A stretch of DNA of 64,000 nucleotides from UBA7359 sp041689615 (GTDB taxonomy: Bacteria > Pseudomonadota > Gammaproteobacteria > Eutrophobiales > Eutrophobiaceae): contig JBDNFW010000039.1 of assembly GCA_041689615.1 (NCBI GenBank), positions 62,001 to 126,000 of the forward strand. The letters are read 5' to 3'. This document shows positions 9,107 through 17,880 of the stretch, piece after piece. Position 1 is the stretch's first letter. Each line of letters starts with the position of its first letter. The notes beneath the pieces were generated by a model. The model was not told the DNA's origin, did not search any database, and was given only the letters and a program-made list of their open reading frames with translations. The translations under genes and the position numbers were made by a program.

Positions 9107-10222
9107 CTAGGTTAGTCTATACATGTCTAAAAACTGCGTGCTATTTCCATAAAAAAACGGAATGCTCTTAATGTATTTTTTTAAGAAACTGTCATGTTTT
9201 GTTAACTTGTTCGGAAACGTTATAAATTTTTTTTTATAATGAATCTTATTTGACTTAATATCAACGATCCTTAATTCATTTTTATCCGCAATTGAAAATG
9301 CATATATGTCACCATCAATTTGTATAGAATCATGTAGCCATTTTGATTCTATACTGAACATATTTTTGACATTTCTATTTTTATCTATAACCAGTAATTT
9401 CCCTTCCGTACTATCAGTAAAGTATATTAAATCTTTGTCACTGACTCTTGCTCCATGGCATCCAACATGTCCTGATATAAGCTCAACATATTTTCCAGTA
9501 TCCAGATTAAAACACCCTACAGCTCCAGGTATTAATGCTGATACCACTATATTATTTTTCTTTTTATCCGGATACGCAGAATTAATATGAGCTATCTGCA
9601 AATCATTTTTTATATAATGATTTCGAAGATCCATTTCTTCAGTAATCTCATAATTCTCTCCATATATCTCTTTAGGCATTCTAATATTTTTCTTTACTTC
9701 ACCCGAATCCAAATCAAGAATCATAATAGCATCAGAAGCCGAAGCCGAAATAACGGCAAGTTTTTCTGTTACCATAGAAACCGTATGTAAGCCGGCAAAA
9801 TGCGGATGGCTATATGTCTTATAAAGATAACAATCTGTTTTATTTAAATTATTATATTTTGTTATAGATTTATGAAGTTTCCATAATTCAATTGATGCTA
9901 CATAAACTACTATTATAGTTTTTTCATCTACTAATACAGCATGTTGTATTTTTCTATTTGAACATACAGAACCGAGCATTTTAAAAAAATAATTATTATT
10001 TAAATCTTTTAATGCCAAATAAAAACTAATACCACCTGTATACAAGATGGATTCTTTTATTGGCAACAACTGTTCAAATGGAATTAAATTTTGCAACCGA
10101 TCAGGGGACGCATATCTTTGTTCCAATGATTTTCTAGCACACTCGGAAAAATCCGTTTTTCTACTTGAATGGGTTAAAGAAATAACACCAAATTTTATTT
10201 TTTCAGACACAGATTTAATCAT
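9107..10222 (-). CDS. Predicted cytosolic beta-propeller protein, function unknown
   Basis: About 371 residues of repeated beta-blade units: ILDLDSGEVKKNI, CFNLDTGKYVELIS, LLVIDKNRNVKNMF and LRIVDIKSNKIHYKK recur at blade-like spacing, with an ISGHVGCHGARV segment between two of them. No signal peptide or membrane segment is visible, so it probably acts in the cytosol. I chose ATG at 10222, which overlaps the exporter ATPase stop by 8 bases; GTG at 10282 would read 20 residues back into the ATPase gene and is less likely. I do not recognise a named family. Position beside the exporter suggests a glycan-related binding, chain-length or scaffold role, but this is only context. Confidence 0.65.
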   Translation of the reverse strand: MIKSVSEKIKFGVISLTHSSRKTDFSECARKSLEQRYASPDRLQNLIPFEQLLPIKESILYTGGISFYLALKDLNNNYFFKMLGSVCSNRKIQHAVLVDEKTIIVVYVASIELWKLHKSITKYNNLNKTDCYLYKTYSHPHFAGLHTVSMVTEKLAVISASASDAIMILDLDSGEVKKNIRMPKEIYGENYEITEEMDLRNHYIKNDLQIAHINSAYPDKKKNNIVVSALIPGAVGCFNLDTGKYVELISGHVGCHGARVSDKDLIYFTDSTEGKLLVIDKNRNVKNMFSIESKWLHDSIQIDGDIYAFSIADKNELRIVDIKSNKIHYKKKFITFPNKLTKHDSFLKKYIKSIPFFYGNSTQFLDMYRLT

Positions 10223-11492
10223 GTGTTTTTGAGCTATTATTAAGCTTCCATTTTTGCTGCATAGAATAATATCCACCACCAAATTTTTTGGAACCTTGAA
10301 TTATAAAATTTTTTATACTGAAATTACTGATTGATGCGGCAATCGAAGAAAAATTATTCGGTAAAACAAAAAGAACGACAGAATAGTTACCAGGAACTAA
10401 CCATAATCCATTAATATATATACTCAATTGATATTTCTCATTAGCGTTAATAGATATTTTATCTATCATGTTTTCGCTGTTATTGCCTGATATGACCATT
10501 TTTTCCTTATGAAACTGTAAACATACAATAATATTATCTAACTTCTGAGAAGAATTAATTGAACAAGTTAAATTGACCCCAATATTAGGCTCAAAATATT
10601 CAACCTCCTCATTATTTTCATTAGTAAATTTAAATTCACTAATTGTAATAATCGGGTCTTTAATATTTACATCAAACTCTGGCGAAACTTCTGAAGCACT
10701 CATTGTTGATAATGCATCTTTTTGAAATTGTTTTATTACTTGTGTTGTTTCACCTATACTGCTGATAATGCCATCTTTCAAATAAATACATCGGCTAGCA
10801 AGTGTTTCTACAACACGTAAATTATGTGACACAACTAATACTGTACGACCATGGCTTGATGCTTCACTAATTTTTTTTATACATTTTTTTTGAAACCCAA
10901 TATCTCCAACGGCAAGCACTTCATCTATTAATAATATTTCTGTTTCCAGTTGCGCCGCTACCGCAAAAGCTAAACGCATATACATCCCACTCGAATAATG
11001 CTTCACTGGTGTATCGATAAATTTTTCTATTTCAGAAAAACTAACTATTTCATCAAATTTTGAATTAATTTCTGTGCGTTTCATACCTAGAATCACACCG
11101 TTTAAGAAAATATTCTCACGACCTGTTAATTCAGGATGAAAGCCGGCTCCAACTTCCAAAAGAGAACCAACACGACCTAGAATTTTTGCACTACCTGAAG
11201 TTGGCTCAGTAATACTTGTAAGAATTTTTAATAAAGTACTTTTCCCTGCTCCATTCCTGCCGATAATCCCAATTACTTCACCTTTTTTTATATCAAACGA
11301 TACATCTTTTAATGCCCAGATTGTTTCACCTAGCTCTACAGCTGAATGACCACCCAGGTATGATTTCAATCTTCGAAACGGAGAGGTGACTTTTTCTTCT
11401 ATAGACTCGCGCAAAGTATTATATCTGGCCTGCTTTCGGCCTATCCTGTAGGACTTACTTAAGTCCTCTACGTGAATTGCAATTTCGTTCAT
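10215..11492 (-). CDS. wzt: ABC exporter ATPase for polysaccharide, Wzt-type
   Basis: 425 residues. The N-terminal 250 residues form an ABC ATPase: Walker A GRNGAGKSTLLK, signature YSSGMYMRLAF, Walker B ILLIDEVLAVGD and the switch histidine in VVSHNLR. The extra 170 residues at the C-terminus are beta-rich and resemble the Wzt carbohydrate-binding domain that recognises the finished, often methyl-capped, glycan end. With the permease at 13907-14743 it would drive export of the lipid-linked polymer across the inner membrane. Several methyltransferases in the operon fit this capped-glycan recognition model. Tail specificity is inferred, not shown. Confidence 0.9.
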   Translation of the reverse strand: MNEIAIHVEDLSKSYRIGRKQARYNTLRESIEEKVTSPFRRLKSYLGGHSAVELGETIWALKDVSFDIKKGEVIGIIGRNGAGKSTLLKILTSITEPTSGSAKILGRVGSLLEVGAGFHPELTGRENIFLNGVILGMKRTEINSKFDEIVSFSEIEKFIDTPVKHYSSGMYMRLAFAVAAQLETEILLIDEVLAVGDIGFQKKCIKKISEASSHGRTVLVVSHNLRVVETLASRCIYLKDGIISSIGETTQVIKQFQKDALSTMSASEVSPEFDVNIKDPIITISEFKFTNENNEEVEYFEPNIGVNLTCSINSSQKLDNIIVCLQFHKEKMVISGNNSENMIDKISINANEKYQLSIYINGLWLVPGNYSVVLFVLPNNFSSIAASISNFSIKNFIIQGSKKFGGGYYSMQQKWKLNNSSKTHD

Positions 11493-11503
11493 GCTAGGTA
11501 TTT

Positions 11504-12868
11504 TTAACTATCTTGCCATAAGGCCGAAAGTTTTCTGCCATTTTCGTCATCATCGATACTTCGACCAGCTGGATAATATTTAATATTAGCTTTATTACCC
11601 AGCTCTTCATCCAGTATTCTCCAGAAGTCAAATACGATTACTTCTTTGTTATTAAAAGACGCTGCCGTTATCTTTTTAAATTCTGGATCTGCAGTTGTAA
11701 TAAGAAATACTTTTGCTTGTTCCAGACACTCTTCAAGGCTATCCAAAACAACGATACGATTCTTAAATTCACTATTTATAGCTTCTGAAGCTAATGGGTC
11801 GAATGCAACAACTCTTGTTCCAGATTTGACTAGTGATTCAGCAAGATATGTCCCTTGTGATTCTTCAATAACATGTGAAAAAGGTTTATAGGCCATCCCC
11901 AACACTGCAACTGTGTCTGATTGAGATATTATACTTTTAATCTGAGATACAATTTTTGGAACGATAGCTTTGTTTGCTTTATCCGTTGTTTCTGCTATTC
12001 CCGCATCTACACCAAGTTCTCTTGAAAAATACCCAAGAGCAACATTATCACGAGGAAAACATGGGCCGCCATAACCGAGAGCTCCGGTAAGGTACTTCTT
12101 CCCAATTCTAGAATCACTACCAATAGCATTAGTAACTATATCAACATCCCCTCCAGGAATTTTTTCACAGAGCTCGCGTAGCATATTTGCATACGTTATC
12201 TTTGTTGTTACAAATGTATTCAAGGCGACCTTTGTCAACTCAGCATTTTCTAGACTCATACGTCGACAAGGTGGTGCATTTGACATTATCTCTGAATACG
12301 ACTTCTCCAGAATATCTCCAGATTTTTTATCAAATTCACCTACCAGAGTAAAATCTGGATTTAAAAAATCCCTGATTATGCTACCAAGTGCAATAAACTC
12401 TGGGCTGTAACATAGACCAAAATCAATTCCACACTTTTTACCCGACTCCTCTTCTAAAACAGAAAGAAGTCCATATCGTGTAGAACCAGGTAAAACTGTA
12501 CTTGTAAGAACAACTAGATGATAGGTTTGCTTTTCTGCAAGCGCACGCCCTATTTCGCGAAAAGCCCATTTTGCATATTGCAACGAAAATGCACCTTTAT
12601 CATCACTTGGTGTTGGAACAATCACAAATGAAACATTAGAATTTACTATTGCTTCTGTATGACTTAATGTCGCTTTTAATCTCGTTTTATTTGCCTTAAT
12701 CGTTTTCTCAAGATCAGTCTCAGGCACAGGAGCTAAACCTTGATTAACCAAATCCACAGTGTGTTTACTAATATCCACACCAATAACATCGAACCCTTTA
12801 CTTGCAATAGCAGCTGCCATACTGCATCCAAGCTTACCAAGACCTATAACTGAATATTCTATGCCCAT
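11504..12868 (-). CDS. UDP-glucose/GDP-mannose dehydrogenase family protein
   Basis: 454 residues, normal for nucleotide-sugar dehydrogenases that oxidise C6 of a sugar twice with NAD. The N-terminal Rossmann motif is VIGLGKLGCSMAAAIASKG, the catalytic cysteine lies in GYGGPCFPRDN, and AVLGMAYKPFSHVIEES begins the C-terminal UDP-binding domain. UDP-glucose 6-dehydrogenase is the simplest reading and would feed the UXS-like enzyme at the left edge. The motif differs from classic Ugd (GGSCFPKD), however, and the adjacent epimerase acts on GDP sugars, so a GDP-sugar dehydrogenase is a live alternative. ATG at 12868 has GGGA seven bases upstream. Confidence 0.82.
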   Translation of the reverse strand: MGIEYSVIGLGKLGCSMAAAIASKGFDVIGVDISKHTVDLVNQGLAPVPETDLEKTIKANKTRLKATLSHTEAIVNSNVSFVIVPTPSDDKGAFSLQYAKWAFREIGRALAEKQTYHLVVLTSTVLPGSTRYGLLSVLEEESGKKCGIDFGLCYSPEFIALGSIIRDFLNPDFTLVGEFDKKSGDILEKSYSEIMSNAPPCRRMSLENAELTKVALNTFVTTKITYANMLRELCEKIPGGDVDIVTNAIGSDSRIGKKYLTGALGYGGPCFPRDNVALGYFSRELGVDAGIAETTDKANKAIVPKIVSQIKSIISQSDTVAVLGMAYKPFSHVIEESQGTYLAESLVKSGTRVVAFDPLASEAINSEFKNRIVVLDSLEECLEQAKVFLITTADPEFKKITAASFNNKEVIVFDFWRILDEELGNKANIKYYPAGRSIDDDENGRKLSALWQDS

Positions 12869-12919
12869 AATTTTCCCATCTTTCTTTTTGTTGACTTAAT
12901 AATTCGAATTAAACATCTT

Positions 12920-13891
12920 TTACGAGCAGTGACTTTTATTCACTTTATCTTCAATCCATTCATATGTTTTTTCCATTCCAATTTTAAGTGACTGTGTAGG
13001 CTTCCAATTTAATTTATCTTTTATTAAGTTATTATCAGAATTTCTACCCCTGACACCTAATGGGCCTTCAATGTGATTAATCGTCAATTTTTTACCTGCT
13101 ATATCCATAGCCATTTCTGCCAATTGATTAATCGTAACCATTTCATCTGAACCAATATTTACCGGACCTGTCCAGTCAGAACGCGTTAATATATTTGTTC
13201 CTTCTATACATTCGTCTATATATAAAAATGATCGCGTTTGTTTTCCATCACCCCATATTTCAATTTCACCATTATTTTTTGCTTCCACAACTTTTCTACA
13301 TATCGCTGCAGGCGCCTTCTCCCGACCGCCACACCATGTTCCTTGCGGGCCAAAAATATTATGATAACGAGCTATTCTTACTTCTATGCCGTGATTTCTC
13401 TGGTATGACAAATACAGTCGTTCACTAAATAATTTTTCCCACCCATATTCACTATCAGGCTCTGCCGGATAAGCACTCTCTTCGGAACATTTTGGATTAT
13501 CTGGATCCAGCTGATTGTATTCTGGGTATATACAAGCAGATGAAGAGTAAAATATTCTTTTTATATTTCTTTTATGACAAGCATCGATTAGATTTAAATT
13601 AATGAGTGCTGAATTTTGCATAATATGTGCATCATTCTCCCCCGTAAATATAAAGCCGGCACCACCCATGTCCGCAGCAAATTGATAAACCTCATCGAAT
13701 CGACAATCGATAATGGAACGACAAATAGACTGTTCTCGTAAATCACCAATAACAAAATCATCTGCATGTGTCTCATCAAACTCTGGATATTTAAGATCAA
13801 CACCACGCACCCAATACCCTTCTTTCTTTAATCGTTTAACCATATGGCTTCCTATGAAACCACCCGCTCCACATACCAATACTTTTTTCAT
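12920..13891 (-). CDS. GDP-mannose 3,5-epimerase-like enzyme
   Basis: 323 residues. Rossmann motif VCGAGGFIGSHMVK; then MGGAGFIFTGENDAHIM, FYSSSACIYPEYNQLDP, AYPAEPDSEYGWEKL, GGREKAPAAICRKV and GVRGRNSDNNLIKDKL. These match plant GDP-mannose 3,5-epimerase nearly position for position, including the catalytic Cys of SSACIYPE, the Tyr-x3-Lys pair and the Lys of GGREKAPAA. That enzyme makes GDP-L-galactose and GDP-L-gulose from GDP-mannose. The start is ATG 13891, since GGAGG lies five bases upstream; an upstream TTG at 13903 falls inside that binding site. The gene follows the permease closely. Confidence 0.85.
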   Translation of the reverse strand: MKKVLVCGAGGFIGSHMVKRLKKEGYWVRGVDLKYPEFDETHADDFVIGDLREQSICRSIIDCRFDEVYQFAADMGGAGFIFTGENDAHIMQNSALINLNLIDACHKRNIKRIFYSSSACIYPEYNQLDPDNPKCSEESAYPAEPDSEYGWEKLFSERLYLSYQRNHGIEVRIARYHNIFGPQGTWCGGREKAPAAICRKVVEAKNNGEIEIWGDGKQTRSFLYIDECIEGTNILTRSDWTGPVNIGSDEMVTINQLAEMAMDIAGKKLTINHIEGPLGVRGRNSDNNLIKDKLNWKPTQSLKIGMEKTYEWIEDKVNKSHCS

Positions 13892-13906
13892 GTTATCCTC
13901 CAAATA

Positions 13907-14743
13907 TTAAATAACATCTGCAATTTTTTTCTCTGTTCTACAGAAAAAGAGCAGGCCCGTTAATAAAATAAATAACGAAACAAATGCCGATACTATCAAC
14001 ATAAGTCCAGGCGCATTTTCTTCTGTCCCAAATAACGACCACCTAACCCCTTCAATCACTCCAACCATCGGATTAATTCCATAAACTGAACGCCATGGTT
14101 CGGGTAACATACTGCTGGGATACACTACTGGTGATGCAAATAACCATAGCTGAATTAAGAAAGGCACCACATGACGGACATCTCGAAAAAGCACATTCAT
14201 TGTTGCAAACCATAATCCAACACCTAAAGATGTAACACATGCTAATAAAATAAAGAATGGGATCCATAATATATTCATGCTTGGCAACATCCCGAAGAAA
14301 GGCATCATTAATAAAAGAACGATAAACGCCAGTATAAAATCAACAAAACCAGATAAGACAGATGCAATTGGAATAATTATTCTTGGAAAATACACTTTCT
14401 TTATTAAATTTGAATTACTAACAAGACTTTCTGAGCATTGCGTTAAACCATTTGCAAAAAATATCCATGGAACCAAGGCTGCAAAACTAAAAATTGTGTA
14501 AGGAATATTATCAGATGGAATTTTAGCGATATAACCAAAGAAGATAGTGAATATGATCATTGCTAGTACTGGCTGAATTATCGCCCATGATGCACCTATT
14601 ATGGTTTGTTTATAACGAACTTTTATATCACGCCAAATAAAAAAATATAATAACTCACGATATTTCCATATTTCAACGAGTTTGTTAAACGAGCAACCTT
14701 TACTCGATTTAATGACAGTTATGTGACAAGGCGCTTCATTCAT
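13907..14743 (-). CDS. wzm: ABC exporter permease for polysaccharide, Wzm-type
   Basis: 278 residues with six hydrophobic segments, the usual size and layout of ABC-2 polysaccharide permeases. The N-terminal cytosolic stretch ELLYFFIWRDIKVRYKQT is the conserved coupling region, followed by IIGASWAIIQPVLAM. Near the end NPMVGVIEGVRWSLFG is the family C-terminal motif. The ATG overlaps the regulator gene stop by eight bases (14736-14743), so it is co-transcribed with it. It forms the channel for the glycan, powered by the ATPase at 10215-11492. Confidence 0.92.
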   Translation of the reverse strand: MNEAPCHITVIKSSKGCSFNKLVEIWKYRELLYFFIWRDIKVRYKQTIIGASWAIIQPVLAMIIFTIFFGYIAKIPSDNIPYTIFSFAALVPWIFFANGLTQCSESLVSNSNLIKKVYFPRIIIPIASVLSGFVDFILAFIVLLLMMPFFGMLPSMNILWIPFFILLACVTSLGVGLWFATMNVLFRDVRHVVPFLIQLWLFASPVVYPSSMLPEPWRSVYGINPMVGVIEGVRWSLFGTEENAPGLMLIVSAFVSLFILLTGLLFFCRTEKKIADVI

Positions 14744-15290
14744 GATCAGGTGTAATTTCTTCCCATAATATAAGCTGGGGTCTGCCTTTTAATTTAGGTA
14801 TAAGTTCCTCATATTCTTCTTTCTTTAGAACTAATGTTCTAATTTTTCTACTAATATATTTTTCTGTTTTTTTAACTACATCATCTAGATTAGATTGATC
14901 AATATCTCCAACCAAAACTAAATCTATTAACCCAGTGTCTTTCCCTTGTGCATAGTCATCAATCAAAAAAGCTAAGTCTAAATTTCCTAATCTTTCAAGA
15001 ATACTTTCAAGAATCTGATCCATGCCCAAAGCTTTTTTCACCATTGATTGAAGCTCAGGAAATAAAGGGTGCTCAGTATTAGCCCGATAATTAATCTGCC
15101 GACCTGATTTAGTACTTTTTAATAAACCGGCATCGCTTAATTGCTGTAGTTCTCCAGAAACTTGGCTAGGCGATATAGTAAATTCATTAGCTAATTCACG
15201 TAAATAAGCCTGCTGTTGCGGATTTAGAAATAAACGCATCAAGATACTGATGCGTGTTTTAGAAGAAATTAGTGAAGATAGTATCGACAT
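14736..15290 (-). CDS. Winged-helix regulator with nucleotidyltransferase-like domain
   Basis: 184 residues. Residues 1-75 form an ArsR-like winged helix: LISSKTRISILMRLFLNP, QQAYLRELANEFTISPSQ and ELQQLSDAGLLKS are the helices and recognition segment. Residues 95-165 resemble a nucleotidyltransferase-type fold centred on GLIDLVLVGDID, with one acidic D-L-V strand but no clear GS motif, so the domain is probably a catalytically dead sensor. It is the first gene of the exporter operon, and its start lies two bases from a perfect 47-base palindrome, so autoregulation is likely. It may report nucleotide-sugar or glycan state; that is speculation. Confidence 0.8.
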   Translation of the reverse strand: MSILSSLISSKTRISILMRLFLNPQQQAYLRELANEFTISPSQVSGELQQLSDAGLLKSTKSGRQINYRANTEHPLFPELQSMVKKALGMDQILESILERLGNLDLAFLIDDYAQGKDTGLIDLVLVGDIDQSNLDDVVKKTEKYISRKIRTLVLKKEEYEELIPKLKGRPQLILWEEITPDHE

Positions 15291-15292
15291 TT

Positions 15293-15339
15293 CATGTACG
15301 CTATTATGTTCTATTAATTAGAACATAATAGCGTACATG
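15293..15339. promoter_or_regulatory. Perfect 21-bp-arm palindrome, probable operator
   Basis: Left arm 15293-15313 and right arm 15319-15339 are exact reverse complements, with a five-base centre TTAAT. The arms read CATGTACGCTATTATGTTC plus TA. It covers the predicted -10 element and start point of the regulator operon and ends two bases before the start codon at 15290. No Shine-Dalgarno sequence fits between. The likely role is binding of the dimeric winged-helix protein encoded next to it. Confidence 0.75.
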
Positions 15340-15352
15340 GTTGATATTTCAA
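15325..15352 (-). promoter_or_regulatory. Predicted sigma-70 promoter of the glycan-export operon
   Basis: On the minus strand TTGAAA (15347-15352) is followed after 16 bases by TATTAT (15325-15330), each one mismatch from consensus. The -10 box lies within the palindrome, so a protein bound there would block RNA polymerase. The predicted transcript starts near 15318, giving a leader of about 28 bases made mostly of the second palindrome arm. Confidence 0.6.
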
Positions 15353-15421
15353 GGAGAAATATTTTGAATTACATCACAAAATGACTCTTTGTATTAGAAG
15401 ATTTATGTAGTAAATAATTAT

Positions 15422-15614
15422 TTAAACAATATTATATTTAATGGTCGCAACAAACTCTGGTTTTACAATTGAAACAACAAATAAGCAAACAGAAGAAATA
15501 AACAACCATTCCCAGCTATAATCTAACCATATTTTTTCCAGTTATGACTGCAAGAAATGGAGTCATTACGATGCCAAACGACCAGTCGGATGCCCTTTTT
15601 ACCGTTTTTCCCAT
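15422..15614 (-). pseudogene. Frameshifted small two-TM membrane protein remnant
   Basis: ATG at 15614 opens a frame with SDWSFGIVMTPFLAVITGK, a hydrophobic helix, that stops early. If one A is removed from the six-A run at 15532-15537, the frame continues as IWLDYSWEWLFISSVC and LFVVSIVKPEFVATIKYN to a stop at 15422-15424, giving about 63 residues with two membrane helices. The family is not recognised. This could be a decayed gene, a sequencing error in the homopolymer, or coincidence. The rest of the 15340-15732 gap shows no gene; an AAGGAG at 15351-15356 precedes only a six-codon + strand frame. Confidence 0.4.
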
Positions 15615-15732
15615 TCAAATATTTCATGAAGTTGTAATTTTCTATTCATAACATTCTTTCATTCTTTGGAATTATTCAGGAACACTTAAGCCCAATAGTA
15701 AAAAATACTTATTTTCAGTTGATGAATTAATG

Positions 15733-16938
15733 TTATTCACATATAGAGTCGATAATCTTTTTATATGTATTTGCAACCACCTCCCAATCAAATTTTTTAA
15801 CAACACTTTTTCTACCATTAAGCGCAATTCGAGCAATTTTGTCTTTATCTGTCAGCAATAAATCTATTGCATTTGCTAATGCATCTTCATCTCCTAGATT
15901 GACTAAAATACCATTTATCCCATCTTCAATAAAATCATTAACACCATCTAATGCAGATACAATGACGGCACATTCACATCCCATAGCTTCAACAGCAACT
16001 AAACCTAAACCTTCTTTTCCTGTTGATGGCATAACGGATATAGATGCTGATGAGTATAATTCAGGTAATTCACTATGTAATACAGCCCCCTGAAACTCCA
16101 CATGTTCACTAATCATTAAATCCTTACAGATATTTTCTAATTTAGTTCTTTCAGGTCCATCACCAGCAATTACTAATTTTAAACTCGGATATTTTTTAAT
16201 GATTTTAAATATTGCATTCAGTAAAACCACGACACCTTTTTTCTCAATCAACCTACCAACAAATAAAATTTTATAGTGATCTCTTTTTATATTTTCTTTT
16301 GGTTTAAATTTAGTAACTAAATCGACACCCATTGGACAAACATGTATTTTTTCTACAATATTTGTAATCTGCAAACAAGTTTTCTCCATATGTTCACTAA
16401 CAACAGTGACCCCATCAGAATTAGTCAATATCCATTTTTGTAATTTATTAAAAAAAGGAGACTGAAATGAAAATAAATCACTGCCATGAGATGTACATAA
16501 TATTTTAGGGCTGTCTTTACATAGATATTTAGATACAAATACTGAAATTAAACCTTGAGGTATAAGCCAATGTGCATGAATAAGATCATAATTATTATTT
16601 TTTATCTGTAATATTAACGACCTTGTCTGTGAAAACAAAAAAAATGGCACTAAAAAATAAAGCCATTTATTCTTGTTAAGATTTGCAAGTATTCCTCCGT
16701 CGTATGCAAGCAACTCCCATTTACTAAAAAAATATTTATATCGATATACATTAAGCCCCTCCATAACTTCTTTTTCACTTGTCCCGGAAGCATGTGGTGC
16801 TAAAACATCAATATTGATTTTTTCTTTGGCCAAACGTTTACATAATTCCATTACAAAAGGCGGATCAGTATCGTCGACCCAACGCGGGAATGTAGAAGTT
16901 ACAACAAGAATGGATTTGTTATACACGGAGTCACACAT
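15733..16938 (-). CDS. GT4-family glycosyltransferase
   Basis: 401 residues, normal size for a GT-B GT4 enzyme. The N-terminal part opens ILVVTSTFPRWVDDTDPPFV and has HAHWLIPQGL and TSHGSDLFSF, the acceptor-side motifs. The donor domain starts KILFVGRLIEKKGVVVLL, includes VIAGDGPERTKLE, and ends with STGKEGLGLVAVEAMGCE, where the E-x7-E pair is present. It is transcribed with the GT2 gene and the TMTC-like protein downstream of pilA. It could build a lipid-linked or protein-linked glycan; no substrate can be assigned. Confidence 0.85.
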   Translation of the reverse strand: MCDSVYNKSILVVTSTFPRWVDDTDPPFVMELCKRLAKEKINIDVLAPHASGTSEKEVMEGLNVYRYKYFFSKWELLAYDGGILANLNKNKWLYFLVPFFLFSQTRSLILQIKNNNYDLIHAHWLIPQGLISVFVSKYLCKDSPKILCTSHGSDLFSFQSPFFNKLQKWILTNSDGVTVVSEHMEKTCLQITNIVEKIHVCPMGVDLVTKFKPKENIKRDHYKILFVGRLIEKKGVVVLLNAIFKIIKKYPSLKLVIAGDGPERTKLENICKDLMISEHVEFQGAVLHSELPELYSSASISVMPSTGKEGLGLVAVEAMGCECAVIVSALDGVNDFIEDGINGILVNLGDEDALANAIDLLLTDKDKIARIALNGRKSVVKKFDWEVVANTYKKIIDSICE

Positions 16939-16976
16939 AAATACATAGGGTTGCTATGGTAAATTCAAAAAACTGT

Positions 16977-17843
16977 TCAATTGTCCTTTTTTTGATTTTG
17001 ACTATAAATAAGAAATGTGATCTGTTCAGACAATAGTCCTATGAGAAAAATAATTACTGACGTCAACAATATCAATATGCCCATATTTGTAAAACGCCCC
17101 TGACTCATATATGTATATGAATAGTAGAATATACCAGTTAAAAACAAGCCCGCACTAACTGGGCCAAATATTTTAAGTGGCGAATACAGTGAAGTAACTC
17201 TAAAGATTATTAACAGGAATTTAAATCCATCTTTAATTAACCTGATATGACTATTACCCGCTCGTTTTTCACAACATATTGGAACATATTTAATACTGTA
17301 ACCAGATCGGAATAGAGCCATCGTTATAGTAGTTGGATATGAAAATCCATTTGGCAACAAAAATAGAAACTGTTTAAATATATCTGCTTTTACGGCTCTA
17401 AAACCAGATGTTAAATCAATTATTTCGTGGCCAGACATGTAACTAGCTAATTTATTGTATGCCAAGTTTGCGATATATCTGGGAATACTTGCATGCGAAT
17501 CCTTTTCGCGAGCACCAATCACCATATCATTCCCTTTCTCTATCTCTTCAAGTAATTTATTTATATCTTCAGGTGAGTGCTGTCCATCAGCATCCATAAA
17601 AACCAATATGTCACCTGTTGCGGAGCGTGCCCCGGTTTTTATTGCCGCCCCATTTCCTTTTGAATATGAGTGGTTAATAATTCTAACTTTATATTTTTCA
17701 CAAACCTCTATTGTATTATCTTCTGAACCATCATTAACGATTATAATTTCTGCCTCTTTATATAAAGTCGTTAACTCGGGCAATAATTTCAGCAGGGATA
17801 TAGATTCATTTTTTGCAGGTATTATTATGCTTATTTTATTCAT
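16977..17843 (-). CDS. GT2 polyprenyl-phosphate sugar synthase-like (DPM1-type)
   Basis: 288 residues. Residues 1-220 are a GT2 catalytic domain of the dolichol-phosphate mannose synthase group: IIIPAKNESISLLKLL, IVNDGSEDNTIEVC, VFMDADGQHSPEDI with the metal-binding DAD, and a SGFRAVKADIF segment. Two hydrophobic helices at the C-terminus anchor it in the membrane. Such enzymes load mannose, glucose or a related sugar onto polyprenyl phosphate. I prefer ATG 17843, with AGGG eight bases upstream; ATG 17849 is too close to it. It lies next to a TMTC-like GT-C protein that would need exactly such a donor. Confidence 0.8.
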   Translation of the reverse strand: MNKISIIIPAKNESISLLKLLPELTTLYKEAEIIIVNDGSEDNTIEVCEKYKVRIINHSYSKGNGAAIKTGARSATGDILVFMDADGQHSPEDINKLLEEIEKGNDMVIGAREKDSHASIPRYIANLAYNKLASYMSGHEIIDLTSGFRAVKADIFKQFLFLLPNGFSYPTTITMALFRSGYSIKYVPICCEKRAGNSHIRLIKDGFKFLLIIFRVTSLYSPLKIFGPVSAGLFLTGIFYYSYTYMSQGRFTNMGILILLTSVIIFLIGLLSEQITFLIYSQNQKKDN

Positions 17844-17880
17844 GCTCATATCCCTTTATATAATATTGTTAGACATCCGA

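Noticed and set aside
10223..10282. Longer start (GTG 10282) for the beta-propeller gene
   Set aside because: Would overlap the exporter ATPase by 68 bases; ATG 10222 gives a normal 8-base overlap.
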